Positions 11,301-23,946 of a stretch of 64,000 nucleotides of DNA are shown one piece after another. Source of the stretch: Ancylostoma caninum (Eukaryota > Nematoda > Chromadorea > Rhabditida > Ancylostomatidae); assembly GCA_037903475.1 (NCBI GenBank), contig JBAJFG010000090.1, positions 214,310 through 278,309 on the forward strand, read 5' to 3'. Made by a program: the position numbers and the translations under genes. Each line of letters opens with the position of its first letter. Within the stretch, counting starts at the first letter, position 1. The notes below the pieces were generated by a model. The model saw nothing but the letters and a program-made list of their open reading frames with translations. It did not search any database and was not told the DNA's origin.

Positions 11301-14300
11301 CCGTACCAGTTCATCCTATCGTTTCCTTCAACAGTTCCGGAAGTAACAATACCAAGGGTTAATAAACTCTCCACAGATTTTCCGGAAATTCCCTGAGTAT
11401 TTCTGGCCAGTAAGAGACTGCCTTTTGACGAAAAGAGTGGAGAAAATTTAGCTGTCTATGTGTTATTCACTATATGTGTGTACATATATAGCTGTAACAT
11501 TTTGAATACTTCTAATCGAATTCGGATATTTGATTTCAGGTAGCTGGGACTTTCGATTGCTCCAGCAGTGAGAGTGTCGCAATCCTAGGGGAAGGGATGA
11601 AAAGAGATGTAGAATTTGTATCTCTACCACACGTTCAACCGTTTCTTAAAGACAGCACTCACGATAAAAAACGTCGTTGATTTTTTCATGAAATTCTACT
11701 CTGGCTACTCCTGTGCCCATAGACAGAGGGTTGTAGCATCCTACGTAAGAAAAGCAGCTGAGGTCCTGATTCAACTCGAGTGCTAGGAATGAATGCAATA
11801 AAGAATGATGTCAAGAACACAGCAGTCAAACATCCTAATGTTTTTACACTACCGGTTTTGGGGCTTGTACTAGACCGGAAATGTTGCTTTCCTTGGCGCT
11901 CCTGGGTCATGGACCCTTTCATCAGTAGTTCCCAAGGAATAGTGGAGGAAAGACTATCAAAAAAGGCTACGTTTGCGAGAAGTACTATTTTGTATTTTGC
12001 CAGTACATGTCCATTTGTGCGAGATCTATCGCCTGAGATGGGTGAGACCGCCGATCACCGCTATCCGAAAATACTGATCGATCCTGTTATCAGCTGAGAA
12101 ACACAGCCACACAGGACCAGAGAGAATGGGGCGGGGTTGAGCATGGTGGGAGCATTTGTTCATGCGTACGAGTTTTATAACTCGAGCAACTGCACGATTC
12201 GGAAAGATTTCTCTTGCAGTCACACTCCAATTGATGGCACCTTTAGAATAAGTACAAATTCGAGAAAACGTTTTTCAGCGTGAGTGCTGTCATTAAATCG
12301 AGCGGGCCCAGAGTTCCAAAGTTATCAAAATACCACTTGAATGTCACTCTGAAAATTTGTTGAAAGATGTCTTAGAGAAAATTCCAGGTTTTCCTAGAAC
12401 AAACTTTATGTTTAGTGTTCTATGTTTTAGAAATGTTTCTCTTGTTAGTCCCAACTTTTAATCCTCAGTGAGTGTGTTATATTGTAATTCTGCCCATTAT
12501 TAGCTTGTTTATGCATTCATAACTTGGAGAGATTTTTTTATTCTGCACGGTTCTCCCATGTAATAAATCCAACCCAATTACGAATCGGCGCCTGAATTGT
12601 CTGCCAAAGTTAAATCTATTCGATTGTTATCCGATGCAGGAAATATTATTCACTCAGAGATTACACAGCTGCGACGCTGTAGGTTCGTGCATTTTCAGTA
12701 ATAATTTTTTTTCATCAGTTTCTTTACCATACGATATGAGCGTGGGTTCGTTAACATTTCGGAGACCACGGAGAATTCTCGATTTAAGAATTCTCGACTA
12801 CGGTTAAAAACGTGTTTTGGGTCGGGAATCCAAACCAATTTTGCTAGGGAGTATTAGTAACTTCTGCTTATGGGAAAGAGGTGCAAGTTATGTGCTTGTA
12901 AAGTACATGCAGCTTTTGGCTAAGCCGTCATGAGTCCAGGCTTAATTATGTGCGCAACTGTCACGGAGGCCCGAAAGAGCATTATGGGGAATTTGGGCTG
13001 ATCCTCCGTTATTTTGGCTCATCTGCAAACTCTCATAATCATCTTCGATGATGGAATTCACAATGACGTTCTGATTTTGTTCGCTTTGAAATAATCTGAG
13101 AATCACGTGGATAACTCGTGACATCGCCTGAATGCACTACTTAAGAAGTGCATTGGGCTCGAACTCTCGCAACAAAATATCGCCAGGACAGCTAATTTTT
13201 CCACAAGGACATCCTGTTAGCGTCAGCAGGTTTGTTTTGATGTCTCCAATGCGACAAATTTTTTAAACTCTCCTCACAATCAGGTAAATATCAGAGAAAA
13301 TGTAGATGTTGAAACTCGTGAGAAGTCTTTCGACCAAGGTTAGTTAATGTGGAACTATCTTAGCTTTAAATAAACTGGTAACTGAGTGGAGGCTGTAACT
13401 AGATGTGGAACTCGTCCATCATCCTACATGATTTCCGCAAACGTATGAAGCGGCAAGTTGACCTCTTTGCACCTCTTTAACGAACAACCAATCGCGCAGT
13501 CTTCCGGCCAATCACAGCGCTGCTATAACAAAGCCCTTAATTACAGTCGTCCAGAAGGGCCGTCTCCCAGTCGCTCTATTTCGAACATTGCCTAGCAAGT
13601 TACAGCAAACAAATTCTACCCGATTCTTTCAGCTGTATTTGTACAATGTAGATTACTGTTCATGAACTCTCCCTCTCTCTATTTCCTCTCCAATGTCGGC
13701 GAATTATCATTTCACAGTGCGCAAGATTTGCAAATTCACTAGTTTGATGTGGGGATATACAGTGACTCCATACCCCAAATTTAGCTGCCGCCAAGATAGC
13801 ATTCTAATAAAGTTGAGGTAGACGTTTAGAGAGAATTGTTTTCCACTACACTCTATGTTATTATTTATTTATTCAATGCAGTAGAAGTGCGCTAACAAAC
13901 AAAACGTTCATAATAAGGCACTAGTTAGTAACATGGTAGAGGAACTTCCGGGTGAGTTGAGATAAGTAGACAATGATGCATATACGCACCATTAATGCGA
14001 GTGCAGTGGTCAAGCCTGTAAACTTAGATCACCAGCATCTAATTTTTTCGCGAGGAAAAAAAAAAGCATTTACTCCGCCTTCATGACTTCCAACGGTGTG
14101 AAGGTAAATGGCGCTAGGGATAACGGCACTTTCCACAAGCGAATGGCATGCGTAGAAAATCCTACACTGAGTTTTCGGATGTTATGTATTCCCTACCCCT
14201 AGCAATCCAGTACAGGACCTACCTCTCGACGGATGTATGTACTACATGATTAAGAACTACTACTTCTCGAAACAGTACGTCTTGGGTGAAAAGCGTGTGT

Positions 14301-14539
14301 ACTTGCTGGTTACTACTTTAGCAGGCTTAACATTATATTATTATTACATTCTATACTATTGTATTATTATGTGTTATTATATATGTTATATACTCTACTA
14401 GCGCCCCTTCGGGACGCTAGAAAGTGGGGTGGGGCAGCCACTTGGGACATGTGCAAAAGCTTCGCACTTGCCAAATCTCTAGAAAATTGACAAAGTAGAA
14501 CCAATCTCTAAATGGGCCCAAACATGAAGTCCTTCTTAT
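8377..14539. other. Long stretch without a recognisable gene
   Basis: Both strands have only frames of chance size. Visible items: a C13 tract at 11114-11126, dispersed module copies at 11645-11670 (minus) and 12271-12296 (plus), and AT-rich low complexity at about 14335-14400. Confidence 0.45.
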
Positions 14540-15415
14540 GCGTTGAGTATGGGTATGACAAGTCCGTTTTTCATCGTATGGCATATTCGTGCGTATTCAC
14601 TACCTCACTACCGCGCGAACGCAGACGCGTTCTCCTTCGGAGGAACTGTATCCTGCCGTTCCCCACAGTATTGGACCAAAGTGAAATCGTATCCGAGTGT
14701 TTTCCACACTGCTGGGCCGCAGCGGGCTTTTTTCCATCGGTGGAACCATCTTCTGGGGTCATCTTCACTGTTAGGCCACAATGAACCCGTTCACCGTCGG
14801 CTGAACCGTATCGTGGCATTCTCCACTTCACTGAGTCACAGCGGACCAATCCTATATTGGCGGATACGTATCCCGGCGTTATCCACACCACTGGGCCACT
14901 TCGGGACCTTCCTCCAACGGTAGACCCGTGTCCTAATGCACCTCACACCACTGGGCCACGCGAACCCAATCTTCATCGGTGGACCCGTATCCTGGCGTTC
15001 ATCACACCACTTGGCTACGGTGGGCCCTTTCTCCATCGGTGGACCCGCTTCCTCGCATTCTCCACACCACTGGGCCACGGCGGGCCCTTTCTTCATCGTT
15101 GGGCCCGTGCAATGGCGTTCCCCACTCCATTGGCCACGGTGGACTCTTTCTCCATCGATGGGCCCGTGCAATGGCGTTCCCCACACTATTGGCCACTGCG
15201 GTCCCTTTCTCCATCGATGGACCCATATCTTGGCGTCCCCCACACCATTGGGCCACGGCGGGCCCTTTCTTCATCGATGGGCCCGTGAAATGGCGTTTCC
15301 CACTCCATTGGCCACGGTGGGCCCTTTCTCCATCGATGGGCCCGTGCAATGGCGTTCCCCACACCATTGGCCACTTCGGGACCTTTCTCCATCGGTGGAC
15401 CCGTATCCCTGCATT
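14540..15415 (+). repeat. Minisatellite array A, 59-60 bp unit
   Basis: Tandem units with core GGCGTTCCCCACACCA..TGGGCCACGGCGGGCCCTTTCTCCATCGxTGGxCC. Units from about 14880 to 15415 are clear; from 14540 to 14880 they are progressively degenerate. 59- and 60-bp units alternate, so every frame is open over stretches and produces spurious ORFs. Same family, inverted, as 63058-64000. Confidence 0.9.
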
Positions 15416-15912
15416 GTTGATTGGCATGCCTTAATATATTGAGGCTTTTACTCTGTGTTAGTGCAAAAGCTTTCTCGCGAGCGGATGTCGTGACTGCACA
15501 ACCGCCGCGAGAATTGAACAGGGGATGCGGCAATAACATCCACTACCAGATGAGGCGACCGCGTAGGTCCAGCCTTCTCTAAGTCTCCGGGACGTTGCAG
15601 CTCTCATAAGACCCGTCCATTGCCTCTCTAGAGGTGCCTGCAGCGTCGCAACAGTGGAAGGGTGGTTTTCCATTGTGCAGCCTGAAAGCTTGTAAACACT
15701 CCCTCACTTCTATGATGCGAGACCGCCAGCGAAGGTGCTGAAATCACTCCCTCGTGCATGCGGGAGAGCCAGCAGTGACGTAATTGCGAGTCCCGAAACG
15801 AACGTGCCTGAGTCCTTAAAAATCGGCCATTTCGCCCCACAGTCTGCGCCTCAACATTACGGTGTCTATGAGTGACGCCGCGTATCTCTAGCCGCTCTAG
15901 CCCCCTTACGGC
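15416..15912. repeat. Unique flank ('body') of the minisatellite repeat, copy A
   Basis: About 0.5 kb adjoining array A. It matches, in reverse orientation, 62557-63057 beside array B (shared stretches include AAGGGGGCTAGAGCGG, ACTCATAGACACCG, GGCGCAGACTGTG and AGAGTAAAAGCCTC). Homology stops abruptly at CGCCGTAAGGGGG. Both copies keep an open frame, but replacement changes are frequent, so coding is doubtful. Confidence 0.8.
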
Positions 15913-16177
15913 GATCTGAGTTGTGAATCCATAGCGTTGTAAATAGGAAGCAAGAAGTCCAATACATCGTAGACTATGTCGATTCTCAAGCCTAATGAGG
16001 TTCGGCAAGATTATGCATGTTTGGAAGTCCTTAACTCTAGTGAGGCAGGGAAATATAAGCCACAGCAACTGCGTCACCTCCATAATAGCTATCTAACATC
16101 TGAATTGTGTTTGCCAGAGCTGAGTCCTTCTACAGAATTTTATTCGAGAGCATCCTCGCATCCCCACACTTTGAAGC

Positions 16178-16345
16178 CATAGCGGGCCTCTCATCCATCG
16201 GTGGACCCATATTCTGGAGTTCCTTTAACTTTTGGGCCACAGCGGAACTCTCCTCCGTCCGCGAATCCGTATCCTGGCATCTCCCGCACTTTTAAGCCAC
16301 AGTAAACCCCTTTCCATTCGCATAACCGTACCCTGGCACTATTGG
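16178..16345 (+). repeat. Degenerate minisatellite units beyond the flank
   Basis: About three worn units of the same 60-bp family (CATCGGTGGACCCATATTCT, GGGCCACAGCGGAACTC, CCGTATCCTGGCATCTCC). The flank of copy A is therefore bounded on both sides by satellite units. Confidence 0.7.
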
Positions 16346-19066
16346 CCCTTCGTACATCTGTCGCCCATAACTTTTGTAAATCTCAAGAGCAATGGGAAGA
16401 AGTGGTTATCCAGAAATCTTGAATAATTACATACTTGGTCAGAGGAAATGTCACAATGACCTATGATGTCGCATTTTTTCTATGCATGTAAGTGTACAAA
16501 CTGGAACTGATTCCGTGGCTGCAGAATCGCTCAGGGACTTTTGGACGGATGCTAGGACAAGAATGTGCCAGTTGTGAGAAGGTGCGACGGACACCACAGG
16601 AGCACTACGCCTAGGAACCTCTCATGCCGTTCAGAAATCTCATCGCCGTCAGCGGAGGAACAGCACGCCTATATCGCTCAATTCTTTGTGTCACCCTACA
16701 ATATGCCTGCGGAGTGGTTATCCTGCTCCGTATATTCTTGTAAACATTATCTCATCCAGAGGCTGTGAGACTGCTAGACGCGGGTCCCGCAGCGAATTGG
16801 TCATGAGAGATTTCTTGACTCCACTGGAAGTGTGTGAGGCGGTTATGAAATCGCAGGTCCCGCGAGGATCTAGCCCAGGGCGCTGTCTGCGCACTCTCGT
16901 TTCGCCGTTATCCATTAATCGGTTCTCGTCGCAAACCTGCGCATCCACTCTTCATCATTGTCTATGCGCTTTTTCATATGATGAAAGGTTAGAGAAACAG
17001 ACGGACCCTCACCGTCTGCAAAATGAGAATCAATACGCTATCATTCTTTATATAAGTAAGAGATATATACTATATGTAGCAAGGAAATAATAATAAGAAA
17101 AAAAATTTATAGGTTCATTCGACAATAACACGGCTAGATTGCGGAAATGGAACTCATTTTGTGCAGCAATTTTATTTTTGTGAGATTAAAGTGGTGGTAC
17201 ATATTTTATCCTTCATTTCAGTAAAGTCACTATAGGATTAGTCGAGGAATTACGAAGGTTTTGCAAACATCAGCGAATTGTAAATGGTGAAGTTTTTGTT
17301 CTTTAGAGTGTTTATGTCTAAAGAAAGTAATGGTGAAGTTTTTGTTCAGCTGACTGAATAACCGACCCTCTCCTCACAATGTTTGGGCGAAAACGTTTTC
17401 CTAAAATTTCACTTTGCTGGCCCTACAGAAGGAATTTCATAGGTAGAGTTATTCTCATACTAGCTCCAATCTTTAATATTTGGGAATAAGTGCTCGGAAA
17501 AGAATAATTAAAACTAGGAATTGGAAACAAGCTGATACTAAAATTTTACTCCATCCCCCTTCCCCTCCCCTCCCCACTCTGCATCCGCGTATGTCGAATG
17601 GTTCGAAGGTTGCTCCGATGGTTTGCTGATTTTATAGATGGTTCTAAGTCAATCCATGTTTTCATATTTGGTGAGGTACCACTATCCGCTGTACAAATGA
17701 CCGTTTTACCCAAAGAAACCCAATGGATCCTGGGCTGGTATCGAACATTTAATCATCAGCGTTGGGAACCAGTGAACCATAGCGGTTAGTTTTTCTTTGC
17801 TGCGAGCGTAGCATTCCATCCACCCGTCCAGTCGGGGAGGGGGGGGGGGGGTGAGGAGTAGGGTGGAGCCTCCATGAGCGTGAACGAGTTGTCTTAACCG
17901 TCCCTTCATAACCCTCCACCTCCATCCGCCACCACCCAAAATCCATAGTTATCTACGAGATCTGGCCGACTGTAGCGAGATCACGTGGATGTAACCAGAA
18001 CTGAGTTTAAGGAAGTAGGCTAAATTTTAGCAAAAATTTCAGGTGCATTCACACACATATCCCTAGCGTGTTGCGAGGTCCAGACTTCTTGACGTGACTA
18101 AGGGTATCATGTGTTTTCAGGAATCCCAGCCTGGGATTTACGGCAAGTTATTACTAAAATAGCCGATAAAATTGTCAATATTCGAAGGGCTTCACGCTCC
18201 ACCAAAGAACGTGCACTCTTATGAATTTTTCCACATCTCCGAGATGGAGCTTTGTTTGCCGTCGACTCGAGGGCCCTCACAAAAAAATGCCCTACGCTCG
18301 GGCAGCTGGGATTGTTCACATTCTGGAGCTCTTGTTAAACATTCGCAAAATCACCCGCCAGATGCTGTTGTTTCAACGTCATGTTCAGAAAATCACATGT
18401 CTGCCAATCGCTGGAATTTTTGTCGCCACTTGACGAACTTGCTGGCGTTTCCAGGATTAATAGGTGAAGTCATTCTGGTGCTCCGTCCGTTGTGTGACGA
18501 CTACCTCGCGCCAGAGCTCTGCTTTTAACTCGGGCTAAGGCCGCGCATACTTGAGTAGCGTCATCCACGGCTCCTCGCACTGTTCTCATTGTTGATTCAT
18601 TAGAAAAAGAACAATAGATGAAATTGTAGAGGAGCTTTTAGGTCTGATGCAAATAAACACTTTCCAAACGCAAGTATAAATTGAATACGCAAGTAGCCGG
18701 CAGGAATGCCATGCCGAGCCTTGGCATTCATCCCGATTTTCCACTCCATTGCCCTTCATCAGACAAATGCCCACTTTTCCTATGAATAATAGTTTTTCTC
18801 TTGCTTTCTAACCTTTCATTGCGTCAACTTGTGAGTTTTTCCTAGTAAATTTGATAAGTATCTAGGGTGGGGAGTCAATTAAGAGTGCTGCGGTAAAAAA
18901 AAATCTATAGATTGAAATACATGGGTCGGGCAGGAAATGGAGTATCTAATAAGGTGGGAAAATTTGCACTGTTCCAGAAATCTGCGCCTAAAACTTATCT
19001 GTGGAAATATATGATGAATTTCATTTAGGAAAAAAAGAAAAAAAACAGCAAATATAAAGTACGTAC
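16346..19066. other. Non-coding stretch, no gene recognised
   Basis: Contains a 20-bp direct repeat around TAATGGTGAAGTTTTTGTTC (about 17282 and 17329) and a G13 tract at 17839-17851. No convincing exon on either strand. Confidence 0.4.
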
Positions 19067-19296
19067 CAGTGGCGGACGCTCGAGAATGGCTCGCCAAACT
19101 TTTGAAATTACTTTACAATGCAAATAAAAATCTTGCATTGGTTTATCTTTAATTGTTTTTTATTATTATTTTTAATATAATTTCTTTAATTATTTCATCA
19201 TTTTATTTTTATTTTCCGTCTCTGTCCCCAAAACGGTGGAGACCCCACTTTTTTCCCAACCCCCCCCCTCTCGCCCACTTTCTGCGTCCGCCACTG
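19067..19296. mobile_element. hAT-like MITE, complete 230-bp copy
   Basis: Perfect 13-bp terminal inverted repeats CAGTGGCGGACGC / GCGTCCGCCACTG. Flanking 8-mers GTACGTAC (19059-19066) and GCACATAC (19297-19304) agree at 6 of 8 and the two differences are transitions, consistent with an 8-bp hAT target duplication. Interior AT-rich, no ORF. Confidence 0.85.
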
Positions 19297-20640
19297 GCAC
19301 ATACGTATAGAAATGCAGGAAAAAGGATGCAATTCGTAGCTACAACCTCATGCCGGCTAAACAAATTTTCGCAACCTAGTCCATACCACGACGAAATTTA
19401 TAGCAGGTTGAAGAAAATTTCCAAAAAATAAACAGAACAAATTCTGAAACTGCCATGTTTTAGGTATTTTACGTTGTAATCACTAAAATCGGGATTCTAC
19501 CTGGCGTACCACAGACTTAATTTTGTTACTGTGAATAAAACTTACATTCATGATATAGTATTCGTTGTATAGTACTCATTATTGCATAGTATTGAAGTAT
19601 TCACATATTTACTGCTCCGTCCAAGATATGTACATAGTTGGGTTTCGCCCTTCAACCCAATATTTAAAAAGCACTCGTAAATTGAATTTATTTAAAGAAG
19701 TGGAATTTACCATTCAATAAAGAAAATAAGGAAATGAAATTAGCTTCTTCTCACACACCATTTCGGACAAATTCTGACTGAAATAATTGGATATCTGAAG
19801 CTAATGTGTGGAACAACTCACTTTTCCAAAAAATTTTTCCTGTACTGTCAGAAATCCTCCTAGCGCATCATCTTTGAAGAGTGTGTCGAATAGATAAAGA
19901 AATACGTGAACGAATGAGCGTAGCCTCATCTGTTTACAAACATGGAGTTCATGTGAGGGAGGGTGAAAGGGAATCTGCCTTTCCAGTTTTTTTTACAAAT
20001 TGCAACTTTTGTTCCTCCGTTTAACTTCTTTCATTTTCCAGAATTTGAAACTTCCTGCATGATCAAGGCTTTCATTCGTTTGGGAACCTCGATAAGCATG
20101 TGATTATTTGCAAGTCTTCCGCTAAATATATCCCCCCCCCCCAACTAGAATGAGAAATGCTCTTTTTTGAGGCCATTCACATCAACTCCTTGGCAACGAA
20201 CTGTATATAGAAGTACGCCAATCGTAGGCAGGAATACGTCGACATTTAGTTAACAATGTAGTGGGAACAATAGGTTGAAAACGTTTACTATTTCTATAAG
20301 AAATAAACCCACAATACGTAACGAACGCGCCTTCGTCACGAGCTACGTAAATGTCCATAGTGGAAGTCAGGAGGTTGCTTGGATCACTGGAGGTTCTAAA
20401 GTACTACTGGCGAGTTCATGGGAATCCTGAGCCCGGATACATAATCGTGATTACCCGTAGTAAATGTTTTGGAGTAGTCGTGTTTCTCCTTTACCTGGTA
20501 CTCTTCGACATGTTTCCCCATACTGACGTTGTCTGAACCCAGCTACCACCCATGGGTAATCATATCCATGCGATATTATCCATTATCAATCTGTTTAAGT
20601 GGTGAAGCCGGGCTATGTTGGTCCATTAAGAACTCTTTCT
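19297..20640. other. Non-coding stretch, no gene recognised
   Basis: AT-rich with a C11 tract at 20132-20142. Nothing gene-like seen. Confidence 0.4.
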
Positions 20641-21430
20641 GGCTCGAAAAAAAATATTCGTTTATTTATTTATTTACATCTATTTATTCACGATTTGCTC
20701 ACTCCTCCTGTGCAGATGCAATATCAAAGAGTAATGAAAAAAGCCAGCAAATAAAGTAGATGAATAGATGATAAATAATAGAGCGATAAATAACATGAAT
20801 AATAGTAAATAATAAAAAAGCAAAAAGATTTACTGCTCTAAACACCTCAATTTTCACTGAAACCAACCAAAACGACCCAGCTGTATACAAGGGACTTCAG
20901 CGGTCGAGCACACCACCCCCCGCCCCCCCCCCCCATCCCCTTCACACGTTTGGACAGGTTTGCTAGGAAAGGAAGCAGGAAGCTGGGACTAAGTTGAGAG
21001 CAGTGATACCGATTGAATGTGTAGATACGCAGACAATCAGAGTAGTGCGCTGCTGGTGGTGTAGCGTGTGCAAGCAGAGCAGACCTCGACTAATGGGCTC
21101 TGTAACCTGTGCTCAGTGAGAACACCACGAATGCTGTTTATATGTTTATTTACTTATTTTTCCGCTTATTTATCTATCTGTTGTTCATTCTTTTATTTTT
21201 TTAAAATCATTCTATACCATAACGAGATTTGTCATTTAATATCGCTCTGGAGCCATGGAACAAGGATGTCGGAAGGACGAAAAAATGCAGAAACATCGGA
21301 AGGCGAGTATGTACAGAAACATCGGAAGGCGAGTATGTAATCGAGCATATTTGTATTTGAACTGTGTATTTGTACTGATAACATGAGATGTCTTATGTAA
21401 ATAATAAGTAAAAATAAATAAAAGAACACT
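20641..21430. repeat. AT-rich low-complexity region with TTTA/TAAA blocks
   Basis: Blocks of TTTATTTATTTA and AATAAATAG alternate on opposite strands (20660-20820; 21140-21200 against 21395-21425), so the segment can fold back on itself. A C12 tract is at 20923-20934. A 26-bp exact tandem duplication is at 21288-21339. Confidence 0.6.
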
Positions 21431-22744
21431 TAGCACCCAGGCAGACTAGAGTTGCGTAACATTAAAATCCGCCCTGGCAGACTGATTGGGGAAGATGTGT
21501 CTAACGTTGCCGTAGATTTAAAAAACAAATTTGCAGGGAAAATTATTAAGATTCAAATGTATTCTACGACCTAGCAGAAACGCTCCCGCAATATATTTTT
21601 TTCCTGGCTGAATAAATTTCGGAAGCCGAATCAGCTGCTGATGACGCGGCAGAAGCCCACGCTTGTGTGCACGCACATCGCGGGCGTTCCAACCCACGCA
21701 GACGTTCTAGATATTCCAAGAAACGACTGCTTCAAGACATAAATTCATGGCGCTACGTCCCTCCTTTTTAGTTTCTGAGTAGAGCGCCTTTACGTCATTT
21801 GATATTCAATTTAGCGTTAAAGGAGATCTTTAGGTAATCCAATTATCCACTGCTTTGTCACTTCCACTTTTTTCACATTTTCTGGCCCAAAAAAGCTGGC
21901 TGCTCATTAGAGCGAGCTCTATAGTGCAGTCGTTCTTTTGACCGCGCTCTGTGGACTTTGCCAAATGTCTTAGTATGCACAACTTCCTTTTTTGAGGACA
22001 CAAAAACATTCGAATGCCTGGATGTTTGAACATCTACTATTAATCCGATGCCCTTTCACGACTCTCATTCATTAAAGTGACTTCCGCCCTCCTCCCCCTC
22101 AGCACTGTGACATGCAAGGAATCGCGGAGGCAGCTGCTCTTGCATGCGGCCCGAATTAATATTCGCACACTTTAGTGGTTCAAAAAATGCCCTTGATTTC
22201 AATCGAGAAATTAAGTGCACAGTGGTGCGTGACTTAGCAACGGTTGCACTTTTCTGCAGATGACCAAGGCGGACACGGAGCTCCGGATGTGCTCGCTTCG
22301 AGCCTGAAAAAGCCCAATTTGCGAGTCGTGCCAAGTGCACTCGATTGCTGCCACCAACGACTTTTGCGCCGGCGTCGACTGCGTCTCTATCTGTCGTCGA
22401 AAGCAGTACTCTGCTGATAAATTCTCTGTTTAATGGCATTAATGGTGTTATCTACCGATTCTTTGGTCGCGGCTGCAACCGCGGAATGACCGTGCAAATA
22501 ACCAGGCTGCGGTTTTTGGGGGAGAACAGTGTTTACAAAAGCAAACGTTAGGCTTCAAGTTCTGCAGCAGCGCGGTTACATGCGTTCTCGTACGAATTAT
22601 GGGTTCTCAAATCTGCTTTCTGTACGTTGTTGAACTGATCAGTCTATAGGGATTATTTAAGTCCCAGCTTCTTTGAATCGTAGAGTAGCGAACATCCTTT
22701 ATGTCAGAATAATCTTGAAAAAAAAGCAAACAAGATTTTCACTT
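21431..22744. other. Non-coding stretch, no gene recognised
   Basis: The 124-codon minus frame at 22065-22439 has no recognisable domain or splice context. Confidence 0.4.
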
Positions 22745-23640
22745 TTTCCCCAGGTAACGTTTCGGTATCGTTGCCCTTGTCATTTTCCTGGAAGTAAAAC
22801 CAATGAAACATGATTGGGAATCTAAAATGTCACTATCAGAGACCAGTAAATACTTGAAAATACATAAGCCCATTTCACTAGATATTTGGACTCATCTGGT
22901 TGATTGATTGATTGGTTGATTGATTGCGTCATATTTACAACGCTGTGGATACAAATTCAGATAGAATACAAGTTCTAATTGAGTAGTTACCATCACTAAG
23001 AAAATGTGTGGTGATCATATTGATCTATGCTACACATATCTTGGACCTAACAGCTCGTTTGAACGAAGCGCTGGAACATTTGGTGGGGATTCTCCCGCTT
23101 ACTTTGATGTATGCAGTTCCTGCCGTGACAGTAAGGCTAGTTGTCTTTATTACACGTTTAGGCTTTGCAAACGCAATTTTAAGAGGGCCACCCCTAGTTA
23201 TTGAGGGCGTAATGTTGAAAAAATCAAGAGCATTAATGTTAGTTGTGGTGTCAAGCAGTTTATGTACCATGCAAATATCAAGCATTGTGCGTCTGGATTC
23301 TAGGGTTGCTAGGCCAAGACGAGCATTTCTGATGAAGTTTCCCTCATTCCAATGAACAATTTTCTTGTATAATTATTCTGAACTCCTTCAAGCATGAGAA
23401 CATCTTGTTTACGGTAGGGGTTGAAGACCGTGGAACCTCATTCCAGTATGGGTCTTACATACATTTTATACGCTAGTAATAACAGATTCGTACCCTTGGT
23501 TGACAGGGCTCTGAAAATTTGGAAGCTACGAGTCATTGCTTTTTGACGGCCTGACAATCTGATGAAAAATCCTTTCACATAGATTAAAGATGAGAAAACT
23601 TGGTGAAATGGAGAGAGTTTCGAAGTTAGAAGGCACAATT
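22745..23640 (-). mobile_element. Non-LTR retrotransposon (LINE), decayed 3' end
   Basis: Minus-strand frames from 23638 to 23025 read as the C-terminal part of a LINE reverse-transcriptase ORF: LSGRQKAMTRSFQIFRALST, AYKMYVRPILE, then after a stop GSTVFNPYRKQDVLMLEGVQ, LATLESRRTMLDICMVHKLL and TAYIKVSGRIPTKCSSASFK. These follow the order YVRPILEYG, W/FNP, LE.VQ, LE.RR, N/K-LP, S...FK known from jockey/CR1-like elements. At least one in-frame stop and one frameshift show it is dead. About 230 nt further on lies a tail with ACGATACCGAAACGTTACC (22752-22772). The 5' end is truncated near 23640. Confidence 0.8.
22900..22926. repeat. (TTGA)n microsatellite
   Basis: TTGATTGATTGATTGGTTGATTGATT-type run of about 27 bp, interrupted once, inside the 3' region of the LINE fragment. 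Confidence 0.85.
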
Positions 23641-23871
23641 ATAATACTATGAAGTGCCAGACATCGGCGAATGCGCGAGTGGCAACTTCCCTCGCCCCTT
23701 GGCCCGAGGATAAGACACCAATTTTTTCAAAGAAACACCTTATAAAATAGTTCGAGAAACTCGTAATAATTCATTTCTAGAACGTGTAATATTCTTACAA
23801 TTTCCCTTCAAATATTTGTTTTTGATCAGTTAACATTGAAATCTACATTTTCAATAATTTTCCTTTTGAAA

Positions 23872-23946
23872 TCCCGGTCATCAGGGATGCCGAAGTGGCG
23901 AAGACCCCAGATTTTTTCTCAGCACATTTCTAAGTTCGCCACTGAG
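23872..23946. mobile_element. Diverged fragment resembling the hAT-like MITE end
   Basis: GAAGACCCCAGATTTTTTCTC followed after about 13 bp by GTTCGCCACTGA resembles the GGAGACCCCACTTTTTT...GCGTCCGCCACTG end of the 5.6- and 19-kb copies. No opposite terminus identified. Confidence 0.4.

Noticed and set aside
13141..13175. TTCGAG-like sequence on the minus strand suggesting a tRNA T-arm
   Set aside because: The five-base stem does not pair and no acceptor stem or A box is present; no tRNA could be supported in the window.
14571..15539. Long overlapping ORFs of 90-170 codons on both strands
   Set aside because: They are translations of the 60-bp minisatellite; the period is near a multiple of three, so stops are absent in several frames.
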